64,000 nucleotides of DNA from JAJFFW01 sp965263375 (GTDB lineage Bacteria > Pseudomonadota > Alphaproteobacteria > Caulobacterales > Parvularculaceae). The DNA lies in contig OZ253669.1 in NCBI GenBank assembly GCA_965263375.1, positions 1,612,001 through 1,676,000 of the forward strand, given 5' to 3'. Shown here one piece after another: positions 27,893 through 35,074 of this stretch. Positions within the stretch are counted from its first letter, which is position 1, and each line of letters begins with the position of its first letter. The notes under the pieces were generated by a model. The model was not told where the DNA came from. It worked only from the letters and a program-made list of their open reading frames with translations, and made no database searches. The position numbers and the translations under genes were made by a program.

Positions 27893-28431
27893 GGAAAGAA
27901 GCTTTTTTTCTTATCGTATTCCTGGTTTTATGCGGGTGTAAAGGAGCTGGTATTGCAGCGGAGGCTGAGGTGGCGAAAGAAGCTCAAAAAAAAGTAGAAA
28001 CGGAAAAACTATCGCAATCTACGGATCTTCAGAAGTTTGTTTTATCCTACCGGGACAACTCCTACATTTATTGGCAAATTAATCGCGAGGGACTTCCCTC
28101 TGAGGAGGCATCCCGAAGGGCTGAACGGTCGAGATATCCGACGCAGGAGGTGCTGATCAAAGCTCTAGAAAATGAATTTAACCGCTTTTTTCCAAAAGGG
28201 ACTTCTGTTGATAAGTTTGTTCATTACATGAAAAATCACGGTGCAGCTCGCTGCGTAGCGCAGGATAAGAAGCTCAATATAAAGACCAATAAGTGGGAGC
28301 CTAAATACAATGTCAACGGAAAATTGGCAGGTCTTTACGTGTGTCCAATTGAAACTACTATCCCGCTTCCGCATAGCCAAAAAAATTTGAACCCTGCTTT
28401 AGCCGAGCGTGACGATGAAACTGTTGTTTGA
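27889..28431 (+). CDS. Putative lipoprotein coupled to the acyltransferase gene
   Basis: A 180-residue protein starting at GTG 27889, which overlaps the acyltransferase stop in a GTGA arrangement, so the two are probably translationally coupled. The N-terminus is hydrophobic (AFFLIVFLVL) and ends in L-C-G-C, a plausible lipobox with Cys17 as the lipidated residue. The mature part is polar, with two later Cys residues (in GAARCVAQ and LYVCPIE) that could form a disulfide. I recognise no family. Codon use is more AT-rich than the neighbours, in keeping with an acquired segment. Confidence 0.65.
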   Translation: MRKEAFFLIVFLVLCGCKGAGIAAEAEVAKEAQKKVETEKLSQSTDLQKFVLSYRDNSYIYWQINREGLPSEEASRRAERSRYPTQEVLIKALENEFNRFFPKGTSVDKFVHYMKNHGAARCVAQDKKLNIKTNKWEPKYNVNGKLAGLYVCPIETTIPLPHSQKNLNPALAERDDETVV

Positions 28432-28582
28432 GTTGGATAAGACTCCAACCGTTGAAGAGTTTCTTCAGCTGCAGGATGAAATTGCATTCAATGAAATTTG
28501 GACGGTGCGTGGAAAGATTTTATCAGAAGAAATAGATCGAATAAAATCTATTGAGCTTACTTATAGTTGGACTGCGCCTTAA
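28415..28582 (+). CDS. Small hypothetical protein (55 residues)
   Basis: An ATG at 28415 inside the end of the lipoprotein gene (17-base overlap) opens a 55-codon frame ending TAA at 28580-28582. The peptide begins MKLLFELDKTPTVEEFLQLQ and is acidic and helical-looking, with one VRGKILSEEIDRIKSIEL stretch. There is no strong ribosome site, but the overlap would allow coupling. No family is recognised. Confidence 0.4.
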   Translation: MKLLFELDKTPTVEEFLQLQDEIAFNEIWTVRGKILSEEIDRIKSIELTYSWTAP

Positions 28583-28627
28583 AGTTATCCACAAGTTTAC
28601 CTAAATTTATGATGCGGGGAGACGGTC

Positions 28628-28774
28628 ATGAGAGATTATCGCGAAATTTACAAAGATCCCACAAAAGTTGGTTTGCCCGCTGGCGCCAAGCTCGAGGCTT
28701 TTGATCTGGAACTTAGAAAGCACAATGCGGTAGCGAGCCAGGATCACGCTTATCTGGCTTTATCTGCGATATAA
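28628..28774 (+). CDS. Small hypothetical protein (48 residues)
   Basis: ATG 28628 has a strong ribosome site, GGGGAG at 28616-28621, six bases upstream. The 48-codon frame begins MRDYREIYKDPTKVGLPAG and ends YLALSAI before TAA 28772-28774. It lies 45 bases after the previous small frame, on the same strand. There is no signal peptide or membrane span. It may be a complete small protein or the start of a truncated one; no family is recognised. Confidence 0.45.
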   Translation: MRDYREIYKDPTKVGLPAGAKLEAFDLELRKHNAVASQDHAYLALSAI

Positions 28775-29241
28775 AGAACCGCTTGCAATATGAGCGGTCC
28801 ATTTATAAGGCAAGGACCGTTTCAAACCCTCCAATCCAGCCAAGAAGCTCTGTTGGAGCGAGATAGGTGTGTTCCTCCGGTTTGCTGGCGGCTGTGATGG
28901 AAATGGCCCCGGGGCGGGATGAAGGCCGTTCCCATCCCATCCGAGACAGCAAACCTTGCGGTAGGGCAAAATGCAGCTTGAGATTGTTATCTAAAAGTTT
29001 TTTGGATTACTTCGTAAAAGTTTCTAAACGTGTGCGCTTTGCTGCTGATTAAGGAGGATATTTTGTGTCGCATTGTCGACTGACTCTTTTTAAATTTGCG
29101 ACAATATAAATTGTGCGACAAATGTATATAACTGGGTGGAGTCAGTTTTCAGGTTCAAAAGCTAAGAGTTTTAAGCTCCTCTAATTATCTGGAAATCAAA
29201 AAGCCCGTTGAAATTCGTATAGCTGGTGTATAAGTCGCCCC
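28775..29241. other. Gene-poor gap with inverted repeats before the GNAT gene
   Basis: Holds an ACCGCT/AGCGGT hairpin at 28778-28798. On the minus strand 28803-29006 is open and reads protein-like text (for example KLHFALPQGLLSRMG and TYLAPTELLGWIGG) without a convincing start or ribosome site; it may be a gene fragment. At 29063-29146 there is a cluster of TGCGACA-type boxes (one inverted) nested inside ACTGACTC (29079) / GAGTCAGT (29139). I cannot assign a function to any of these. Confidence 0.35.
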
Positions 29242-29757
29242 ATGAAAATCAGATTGGAACAAATTGGTGACGAAGCGGCGATTTACGAGCTGACGAGATT
29301 GGCGTTTGAAACGACGGCTTTTAGCAATGGCGCTGAAGCGCCGATCGTCGATCAGCTGCGCAAGGATCAAGATTTAGCGCTTTCGCTGGTCGCTGTTGAG
29401 GATGGCAAAGATGAAGATGGCGCAATCCTCGGACATGTCGCCTTCTCGCGGGTCACGATAGATGGCGCTCATAACGGCTGGTACGGATTGGGCCCTGTCT
29501 CTGTTCACCCTGAGCGCCAAAAACAAGGGATTGGCAGTAAACTTATAAAAGATGGTCTTGCACAGATAAAAAATCGTGGGGCGATCGGCTGTGTGCTGAT
29601 CGGTAATCCCGATTATTACAGCCGATTTGGTTTTGTTAGCGATGGAAACCTTAAGTACGGCGATGTTCCATCGCAATTCATTCAATGGCTTTCCTTTGGC
29701 GCTGACAAAGCAAGCGGCGTTTTAAAATACGCGCGGGCGTTTGACCTTGATCAATAG
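29242..29757 (+). CDS. GNAT-family N-acetyltransferase
   Basis: A 171-residue single-domain acetyltransferase. The acetyl-CoA loop V-x-P-E-R-Q-K-Q-G-I-G-S is in SVHPERQKQGIGSKLI at about residues 91-106, and the C-terminal NPDYYSRFGF segment is typical of the YhbS-like group. It starts at ATG 29242, where the protein begins MKIRLEQIGDEAAIYEL. The acceptor substrate is not predictable. A degenerate copy of its first 25 codons lies at 30706-30780 beyond the DUF2306 gene. Confidence 0.88.
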   Translation: MKIRLEQIGDEAAIYELTRLAFETTAFSNGAEAPIVDQLRKDQDLALSLVAVEDGKDEDGAILGHVAFSRVTIDGAHNGWYGLGPVSVHPERQKQGIGSKLIKDGLAQIKNRGAIGCVLIGNPDYYSRFGFVSDGNLKYGDVPSQFIQWLSFGADKASGVLKYARAFDLDQ

Positions 29758-29926
29758 CGCAGCTTGCCCCAGCCCTTATTTTTTCACCGCCGGGTGGAAT
29801 ACCGCGCTGTGGGTTAATCCACGCTCGCCTAAATTAATAACCTGTTTCGTGAGCTAATCTAGTTTTTTAAAGTGCGCCTTTGGCGGGAGTACTCCCTTTT
29901 GGATTTGGGCTTTGTATTTTGTATTC

Positions 29927-30448
29927 TCAAAAAGTCCTCATCAACTCACGACGAATAAACTGATGCGTGAAATACCCTGCCGCTGACATTATGAGGAGCA
30001 TTGAAATAGCAAACCGCATCCAACTACCCTCGCCATGCAATAGTGTCGGAGCATAGCGCGTTATTATTTGCATAATGAGCGCCATAATCAGCCCGAAATA
30101 AGACCAGATCATCATAACGCCATGGGCCCGGGCTGCAGGAACCCACTTTTTAAATCTGAATATAAGTGCAGCGATGTAAGCCGGAACAAGAGTCGCCAGG
30201 CTAGCAATCGCCAGATAATGAAACAAGTTTAGATGGCCAGTCATTTCATATCGGATAAGAGCTGAGAAGTTTACCGTCAGCATTGAGAATAAATAGACAT
30301 AGCCTAGGAAAACGTGAAATCTCGTACCCTTTTTAAGAACAAGAACACAGCCGCCTGCCAATACCGCAATGAGCGCAAAAATTAAGTGTACGGACCCAAC
30401 GGTATCATCCGTCCAGGATGTAAAATAGTCGAACAAAACACTCATCAT
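29927..30448 (-). CDS. DUF2306 membrane protein
   Basis: A 173-residue protein with four hydrophobic spans (about residues 20-38, 50-68, 83-100 and 115-135) separated by short loops, and the family-typical GTRFHVFLGYVYLFSML with a conserved His near the second span, plus RAHGVMMIWSY. DUF2306 proteins are of unknown function; the repeated His within membranes has led others to compare them with haem-binding families. It stands alone, opposite in direction to the GNAT gene. Confidence 0.8.
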   Translation of the reverse strand: MMSVLFDYFTSWTDDTVGSVHLIFALIAVLAGGCVLVLKKGTRFHVFLGYVYLFSMLTVNFSALIRYEMTGHLNLFHYLAIASLATLVPAYIAALIFRFKKWVPAARAHGVMMIWSYFGLIMALIMQIITRYAPTLLHGEGSWMRFAISMLLIMSAAGYFTHQFIRRELMRTF

Positions 30449-30705
30449 ATTGTATCTCTTGTTTTCAGTGCGGTTGTGGCGACATGAGCGCCGAAAACAG
30501 CCAAGATAATCCGCCTACCCGGTAGTTTGAGAAACACTTCGAAGAAAGTGGAAAATGCGATTAAAGCCAGGCCCATGCTCCGAAATCGTTTGGTCAAACG
30601 CGCCCCTCTTTATGACGGGTATATCCTATTTTATTATTGAATAGAAATCAATATAATGGTGAGTAATGCGCAGTTTGATAATGATCCCCATATGCTTGCC
30701 ACAGG
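30449..30705. other. Gap between DUF2306 start and the GNAT remnant
   Basis: Upstream region of the DUF2306 gene, AT-rich in its last third. I see no gene, tRNA or clear hairpin here. Together with the remnant that follows, it probably represents decaying DNA. Confidence 0.4.
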
Positions 30706-30780
30706 AAAATCAGACCACAATAAATTGCCGATGAAGCAGCAATGTATGAGCTGGCGCAAAAGTTTTTTGAAGCCTGCCCT
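30706..30780 (+). pseudogene. Degenerate duplicate of the GNAT N-terminus
   Basis: AAAATCAGA at 30706-30714 aligns codon for codon with codons 2-4 of the GNAT gene at 29242. The following codons translate P-Q-stop-I-A-D-E-A-A-M-Y-E-L against L-E-Q-I-G-D-E-A-A-I-Y-E-L in the intact gene. The start codon is changed to GG(A) and one Gln codon has become TAA. The copy stops being recognisable near 30780, where the thioesterase gene ends on the other strand. It is a relic of a paralogue or of a partial duplication. Confidence 0.72.
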
Positions 30781-31270
30781 AAACTTGCGGCGCGTCAATC
30801 GCCATAATTGTTGACGTTCCGTGCGCAAGTATCTTCCCGGCGCTATCGTTGATTATCGCCTCTGATGAGATAATTGTTCGCCCGGCCGAAACAACGTTTG
30901 CCTCGCAAAGAACAAGCCCAGTGTTAGGAGAAATGGCGCGGGAAAAATTTGCTTTGGTCTCAATGGTGGTATGAACTTTACCAGGCGGTAACGTCGTGTG
31001 AGCGGCCGCGCCCGTTGCGCTATCAATTAGAGTTAGAGCCCAACCGCCATGCACCCCGCCCATAGGATTCATAAGGTGTGGGCCCGTCTCCCCTTCAAAA
31101 ACCGCCCGTCCCTCGTCTACTTCAACTAACCGAAAAGTAAGTGACCGACAAATAGGCGGGCTCGGATATTCACTGTTCGCAATCTTTTGCATAAACGCCA
31201 GTCCAGTAAGGTGCGCCCCTTCTTTAAAGGACGCTAAGCCATATTCGTGTTTGTCCCAATTGTTGGTCAT
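30779..31270 (-). CDS. PaaI-family thioesterase (hotdog fold)
   Basis: A 163-residue hotdog protein of the PaaI/YdiI group that hydrolyses acyl- or aryl-CoA esters. GGVHGGWALTLIDSATGAA (about residues 69-87) is the active-site helix segment with its His-Gly-Gly, and the later ARTIISSEAIINDSAGKILAHG is the paired strand region. AAGGA lies eight bases before the ATG. It is divergent from the MarR gene with a 58-base gap that holds a palindrome, so the regulator probably controls both. Substrate unknown. Confidence 0.85.
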   Translation of the reverse strand: MTNNWDKHEYGLASFKEGAHLTGLAFMQKIANSEYPSPPICRSLTFRLVEVDEGRAVFEGETGPHLMNPMGGVHGGWALTLIDSATGAAAHTTLPPGKVHTTIETKANFSRAISPNTGLVLCEANVVSAGRTIISSEAIINDSAGKILAHGTSTIMAIDAPQV

Positions 31271-31298
31271 GCCTTGTTCCTTAGAAAGTGTTCGACTT

Positions 31299-31322
31299 TA
31301 TAATAATACTTGTATATACAAG
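31299..31322. promoter_or_regulatory. Palindromic operator and -10 box at the marR start
   Basis: CTTGTATATACAAG at 31309-31322 is a perfect 14-bp palindrome ending six bases before the MarR ATG, the size and base content usual for MarR-family dimers. A TATAAT hexamer lies at 31299-31304, directly next to it, so a bound regulator would block the promoter. It sits between two divergent genes. Confidence 0.7.
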
Positions 31323-31328
31323 CATTAT

Positions 31329-31787
31329 ATGACCCGCAAGTTTAACCTAACGAGTGACGCAAAAACCGTTGTCGATCATGATGTGGGCTGGCACATCAGG
31401 CGCATTGCGCGTCTTGCCAATGGGCATTTTGATCAAGCGCTGGAAGCCTCAGGCTTAAGCGCTGCGCAATTTACATTGATGGCCCTTGTCGCCGCCAATA
31501 GTGACGATCGCATCAGCGCACTTGCAGAACGCGCCGCGATAGACCCTTCAACACTATCACGCACCTTAGAAGGCCTTGAAAAGCTTGGACTCGTAGAAAT
31601 TGTGCGTGTTCAAAGTGATCGTCGCCGTCGCGCTGTGTGGCTAACGGAAAAAGGCGCGCGCGTCCTACAAGCAGCGATGCCTTTATGGCGCAAAGCCCAT
31701 GATGAGCTTGATCATGTGTTCAGCGCGCTTCCACTCGACCAGATAAAGGTCATAATTAATAAAACAAATGGAGGACACGAAGAATGA
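31329..31787 (+). CDS. MarR-family transcriptional regulator
   Basis: About 152 residues. The winged helix is visible as LSAAQFTLMALVAANSDD, then LAERAAIDPSTLSRTLEGLE (recognition helix) and VRVQSDRRRRAVWLTEKG (wing). I start at ATG 31329 (MTRKFNLTSDAK) because the longer frame from 31251 runs through the promoter and palindrome. It overlaps the DUF2855 gene by four bases (ATGA), so the regulator and its partner form an operon. Ligand unknown. Confidence 0.9.
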   Translation: MTRKFNLTSDAKTVVDHDVGWHIRRIARLANGHFDQALEASGLSAAQFTLMALVAANSDDRISALAERAAIDPSTLSRTLEGLEKLGLVEIVRVQSDRRRRAVWLTEKGARVLQAAMPLWRKAHDELDHVFSALPLDQIKVIINKTNGGHEE

Positions 31788-32872
31788 GCGCCAAAAAATG
31801 GTCTATGGAAATCGACCGAGACTTTATCACTAATGCTAGAATCACTGACTGTGGAGAGCCCACCCTTGCTGAAGGGCAAATAGAGATGGAACTGCAAAAC
31901 TTTGCAATGACGGCGAATAACATCACATATGCGGCGTTGGGTAAGCCTATTGGTCTATTTGGCAATGATAAAGGCTATTGGGATTTTTTCTCGGCTGAAA
32001 ATGGACCTGGCCAGTTGCCAGTTTGGGGCTTTGCTAAAGTTTCGCGCTCTAAAAATTCAGATATTTCCGTTGGCGACGTTTTTTACGGATACTATCCAGC
32101 AGCATCCCATGTTGTTCTAAAGCCAGGAAAAATTTCTCCACATGGTTTTGCTGATCAAAGCGTTCACCGACTTGATATGCCTGCGGTTTATAACAGCTAT
32201 ATACGCGCTTCAACAATGAATGCCCATGAACAAGACAATCATGATTGGCTGCCAGTATTTCGCCCGCTCTACATGACGGGGTGGTTTATTGCCGATCAGT
32301 TTGAAGATGAAAATGATTACGGCGTTGATTGTGTTGTTACGGCGAGCGCTTCTTCTAAAACAGCTGTTTCTTTCGCCCATGCGATGCGTGAACGGGCGAG
32401 CCGCCCACACATGATTGGTTTAACCTCAACGCGCGGCGCTGAATTTTTGCAAGGTTCAAAGTTATATGATGAGCTAGTCGTGTATGATCAGACCGACACA
32501 ATCTCTAATAAACCACTGGCTGTTGTTGATATGGCTGGGAATAATACGGTGATGGCTCAGCTTAGCGAATACCTTGGAGAAAACCTAAAATTCCATCTCA
32601 CGGTCGGAAAATCCCACTGGGATTCAGACCAAAAAAGAAGTTGGCCGACAACTGGATTCTTCGCCCCAGGACGTATAGAAAAACGCATAAATGATTGGGG
32701 TTCAGATGAATTTAGAAAACGCACAGAATCAGCATGGGCCGGTTTTTTAAGCGATGCCAAAAAGCTGTTCCACATTGATAAGCGCCATGGCGCAAGCGGC
32801 GTCCTTGAAGCTTATTTAGAGGTGGCGAATGGTAAGGCGGACCCGCGAGCGGGTATCGTGATTGAGGTTTAA
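31784..32872 (+). CDS. DUF2855 protein
   Basis: A 362-residue protein with the DUF2855 hallmarks: NNITYAALGKPIGLFGND near the N-terminus, and WDFF...GQLPVWGFAKV. The fold resembles the medium-chain quinone-oxidoreductase group (an N-terminal GroES-like part and a central VVTASASSKTAVSFAHA nucleotide-binding-like segment), but I see no classical GxGxxG. Its ATG overlaps the marR stop by four bases, so it is the probable regulated function of that operon. The reaction is unknown. Confidence 0.82.
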   Translation: MSAKKWSMEIDRDFITNARITDCGEPTLAEGQIEMELQNFAMTANNITYAALGKPIGLFGNDKGYWDFFSAENGPGQLPVWGFAKVSRSKNSDISVGDVFYGYYPAASHVVLKPGKISPHGFADQSVHRLDMPAVYNSYIRASTMNAHEQDNHDWLPVFRPLYMTGWFIADQFEDENDYGVDCVVTASASSKTAVSFAHAMRERASRPHMIGLTSTRGAEFLQGSKLYDELVVYDQTDTISNKPLAVVDMAGNNTVMAQLSEYLGENLKFHLTVGKSHWDSDQKRSWPTTGFFAPGRIEKRINDWGSDEFRKRTESAWAGFLSDAKKLFHIDKRHGASGVLEAYLEVANGKADPRAGIVIEV

Positions 32873-33582
32873 GGCGCCCAGCAGACCCATATATCTTTTC
32901 GCGCCTGTAAGATGGCTCTTACCGGCGCCTCTTCGATGGCGCCGTCGCGGGTGTAATTTTCAAATGCGCTGCGTTTTTCATCACCCGTTAAAAGCAACAA
33001 AATTAATCTCGCATTTTTAATAGCGCTGAGGGTTAAGGTTATACGGTCTAAATAGTTACCGGTCACTTTGCTAGGATTTGCTGTGATGTTGGTGACCCTT
33101 GGGCCTTTGCTTGCTAAGGCTCTATCCAAACCTTGGCAATGGGGAAACCATGACGCCGTGTGACCATCCGTACCCATACCAAGTATGGCGACATCTAGCG
33201 CACCTGGGGTTTCTGTTAGGCGTTTTTCGACCATGTCCGCCGCATCGCTTGGACTAAGCTCGCTATCATATAGCCCACAGATGTTCAGCGCTTCCGCCGC
33301 GCCCGTTTTAAGGGTTTTGCGGACAAGTCCTTCGTTAGAAGCCTCATGGTCCATTGGAACCCAGCGCTCATCGGCGAGCACGGCGGTTACATGCTTCCAG
33401 TCCAATGAACGGCGGGAAAGCGCTTGATAAAGCCCGACAGGCGTAGACCCACCAGAAGCGGCTAATTGCGCGTCGCCGCAGGCGCCAATGGCGGCGGACA
33501 GGTGTGACACCACTAAATCAGAAAGGCGCTCAGACATTTCTTCACGAGACGAAAAACAGACTAGATCGTTTTTAAATACCAT
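32869..33582 (-). CDS. pgl: 6-phosphogluconolactonase
   Basis: About 237 residues, hydrolysing 6-phosphogluconolactone to 6-phosphogluconate. AASGGSTPVGLYQALSRR (about residues 40-58), ADERWVP and MGTDGHTASWFPH are the sugar-isomerase-like SOL/DevB motifs. I start at ATG 33582, inside the last codons of zwf (11-base overlap); a frame from 33600 would add six residues. It is last in the minus-strand operon transporter-GH3-zwf-pgl and ends four bases inside the DUF2855 3' end. Confidence 0.93.
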   Translation of the reverse strand: MVFKNDLVCFSSREEMSERLSDLVVSHLSAAIGACGDAQLAASGGSTPVGLYQALSRRSLDWKHVTAVLADERWVPMDHEASNEGLVRKTLKTGAAEALNICGLYDSELSPSDAADMVEKRLTETPGALDVAILGMGTDGHTASWFPHCQGLDRALASKGPRVTNITANPSKVTGNYLDRITLTLSAIKNARLILLLLTGDEKRSAFENYTRDGAIEEAPVRAILQARKDIWVCWAP

Positions 33583-35074
33583 CGAACCAGGCCCTTCCAT
33601 CGCGGTCCATTAACATAGCCGAATGCGCTGGCCCATCCGATCCGGCTGGATAAAGATGAACTGGCGTTTTATCTTCACTCCAAGCTTGTAATATGCGATC
33701 GACCCAATGCCAAGCGGCTTCGACTTCATCTCTTCGCATAAATAGGCCAAGATCACCGCGCACAACAGCCATCAACAAGCGTTCATAGGCGTCGGGATAT
33801 CGTGCTTCAAATTGCTCAGCATAAGATAGATTGAGCGGCACATAGCGAAGACGCATACCGCCAGGGCCAGGATCTTTCGTGACCAATAGCAGTTTCATGC
33901 CCTCATCGGGCTGTAATCTAATAACCAGCCGCGTTGGCGGAATTGGCTCTTTCGTATCAATGATGGAATGAGCGACATCTTTAAATTGTATGATGATTTC
34001 AGAATATCTTGCGCTCATCCGCTTGCCAGTGCGTAGATAAAAAGGCGTGCCCTTCCAGCGCCAATTGTCAATATTGGCCTTTATGGCGACGAACGTTTCC
34101 GTTTGGCTGCTCTGCCCCAATTCTTCTTGATAACTCGCCGCAACGACCCCTTGCGATGCACCCTCCTTATACTGTCCGCGTACCGTATTGTCTCGCACGG
34201 TTTTAACAGTAATCGGCCGTAAGGCTTTTAGGACTTTAATTTTTTCGTCGCGTAAAATATCGGGATTTAGGTCTAAAGGTGGTTCCATAGCGACAAGGCA
34301 AAGCAGTTGCAGCAGATGGTTTTGGACCATGTCGCGCAGAGCGCCAGCGGTGTCATAATAGCCTGCGCGATCCCCCGCCCCGATCGCTTCAGCGACAGTA
34401 ATTTCCACATGTTCTATAGTATTGCCTGTCCAGATTGGATCAAAAAGCGAATTCATAAATCTGAGAACTATCAGGTTTTGCACTGTCTCCTTGCCAAGGT
34501 AGTGGTCAATACGGAATATATTCCCTTCATCAAAAACAGCACCGACCTCTTCATTCACCTGACGGGCGCTTTCCAGATTTTTGCCTATCGGTTTTTCAAG
34601 AACAATCCGCGCGTTGCTGTTATGCAATCCAGCTGCGGCAAGATTTCGGCTTACCCTTCCATATATTGAAGGCGGTAACGCCAAATAAAATATGCGTTGT
34701 TTTTCTGCTGTATTGCCCAGCGCCTCTGATAGGTCAGACCAATCCGCGTCATCTGAAGCTGCGTCTACGTTATAATAAAACAAGTGTTCGGCGAACGCCG
34801 TCCATTCTTGGTGAGTTATCACTTCATTAGGATAAAAATTTTTGTAGCTTTCAAAACACATTTCCCGAAAATCATTGTGGCTATAAATTTTTCGGGAAAC
34901 GCCAATGATTCTGGATTCTTGTGGAATTTGGCCGTCACGCCAACGGTGAAATAAAGCAGGGACTAATTTACGCTGGGATAAATCTCCGGCCGCGCCAAAC
35001 ACAATTATATCAAAGGCTTGTACTGGAAGTAATTGTGGACTTGCTGAATGTTGTCCGTGACTTTTTTCACTCAT
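33572..35074 (-). CDS. zwf: Glucose-6-phosphate 1-dehydrogenase
   Basis: About 500 residues, oxidising glucose 6-phosphate with NADP. FGAAGDLSQRKLVPALF at the N-terminus is the dinucleotide-binding loop. RIDHYLGKETVQNL holds the substrate-binding His/Lys, and KPIGKNLESARQ the conserved EKP-type Lys. The ATG at 35074 overlaps the GH3 stop in ATGAGTGA. A GTG three codons earlier is possible. Placement behind a sugar porter and a glycosidase makes NADPH and 6-phosphogluconate supply part of this sugar operon. Confidence 0.95.
   Translation of the reverse strand: MSEKSHGQHSASPQLLPVQAFDIIVFGAAGDLSQRKLVPALFHRWRDGQIPQESRIIGVSRKIYSHNDFREMCFESYKNFYPNEVITHQEWTAFAEHLFYYNVDAASDDADWSDLSEALGNTAEKQRIFYLALPPSIYGRVSRNLAAAGLHNSNARIVLEKPIGKNLESARQVNEEVGAVFDEGNIFRIDHYLGKETVQNLIVLRFMNSLFDPIWTGNTIEHVEITVAEAIGAGDRAGYYDTAGALRDMVQNHLLQLLCLVAMEPPLDLNPDILRDEKIKVLKALRPITVKTVRDNTVRGQYKEGASQGVVAASYQEELGQSSQTETFVAIKANIDNWRWKGTPFYLRTGKRMSARYSEIIIQFKDVAHSIIDTKEPIPPTRLVIRLQPDEGMKLLLVTKDPGPGGMRLRYVPLNLSYAEQFEARYPDAYERLLMAVVRGDLGLFMRRDEVEAAWHWVDRILQAWSEDKTPVHLYPAGSDGPAHSAMLMDRDGRAWFDGI

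Noticed and set aside
28760..28969. Minus-strand 69-residue frame in the gap before GNAT
   Set aside because: It has low-complexity Pro/Ser text and no ribosome site; the neighbouring minus frame 28803-29006 looks more protein-like, but that too is not called as a gene.
29065..29109. A 14-codon GTG frame after a strong AAGGAGG
   Set aside because: The ribosome-like site is good but the peptide is too short and has no context to call a gene.
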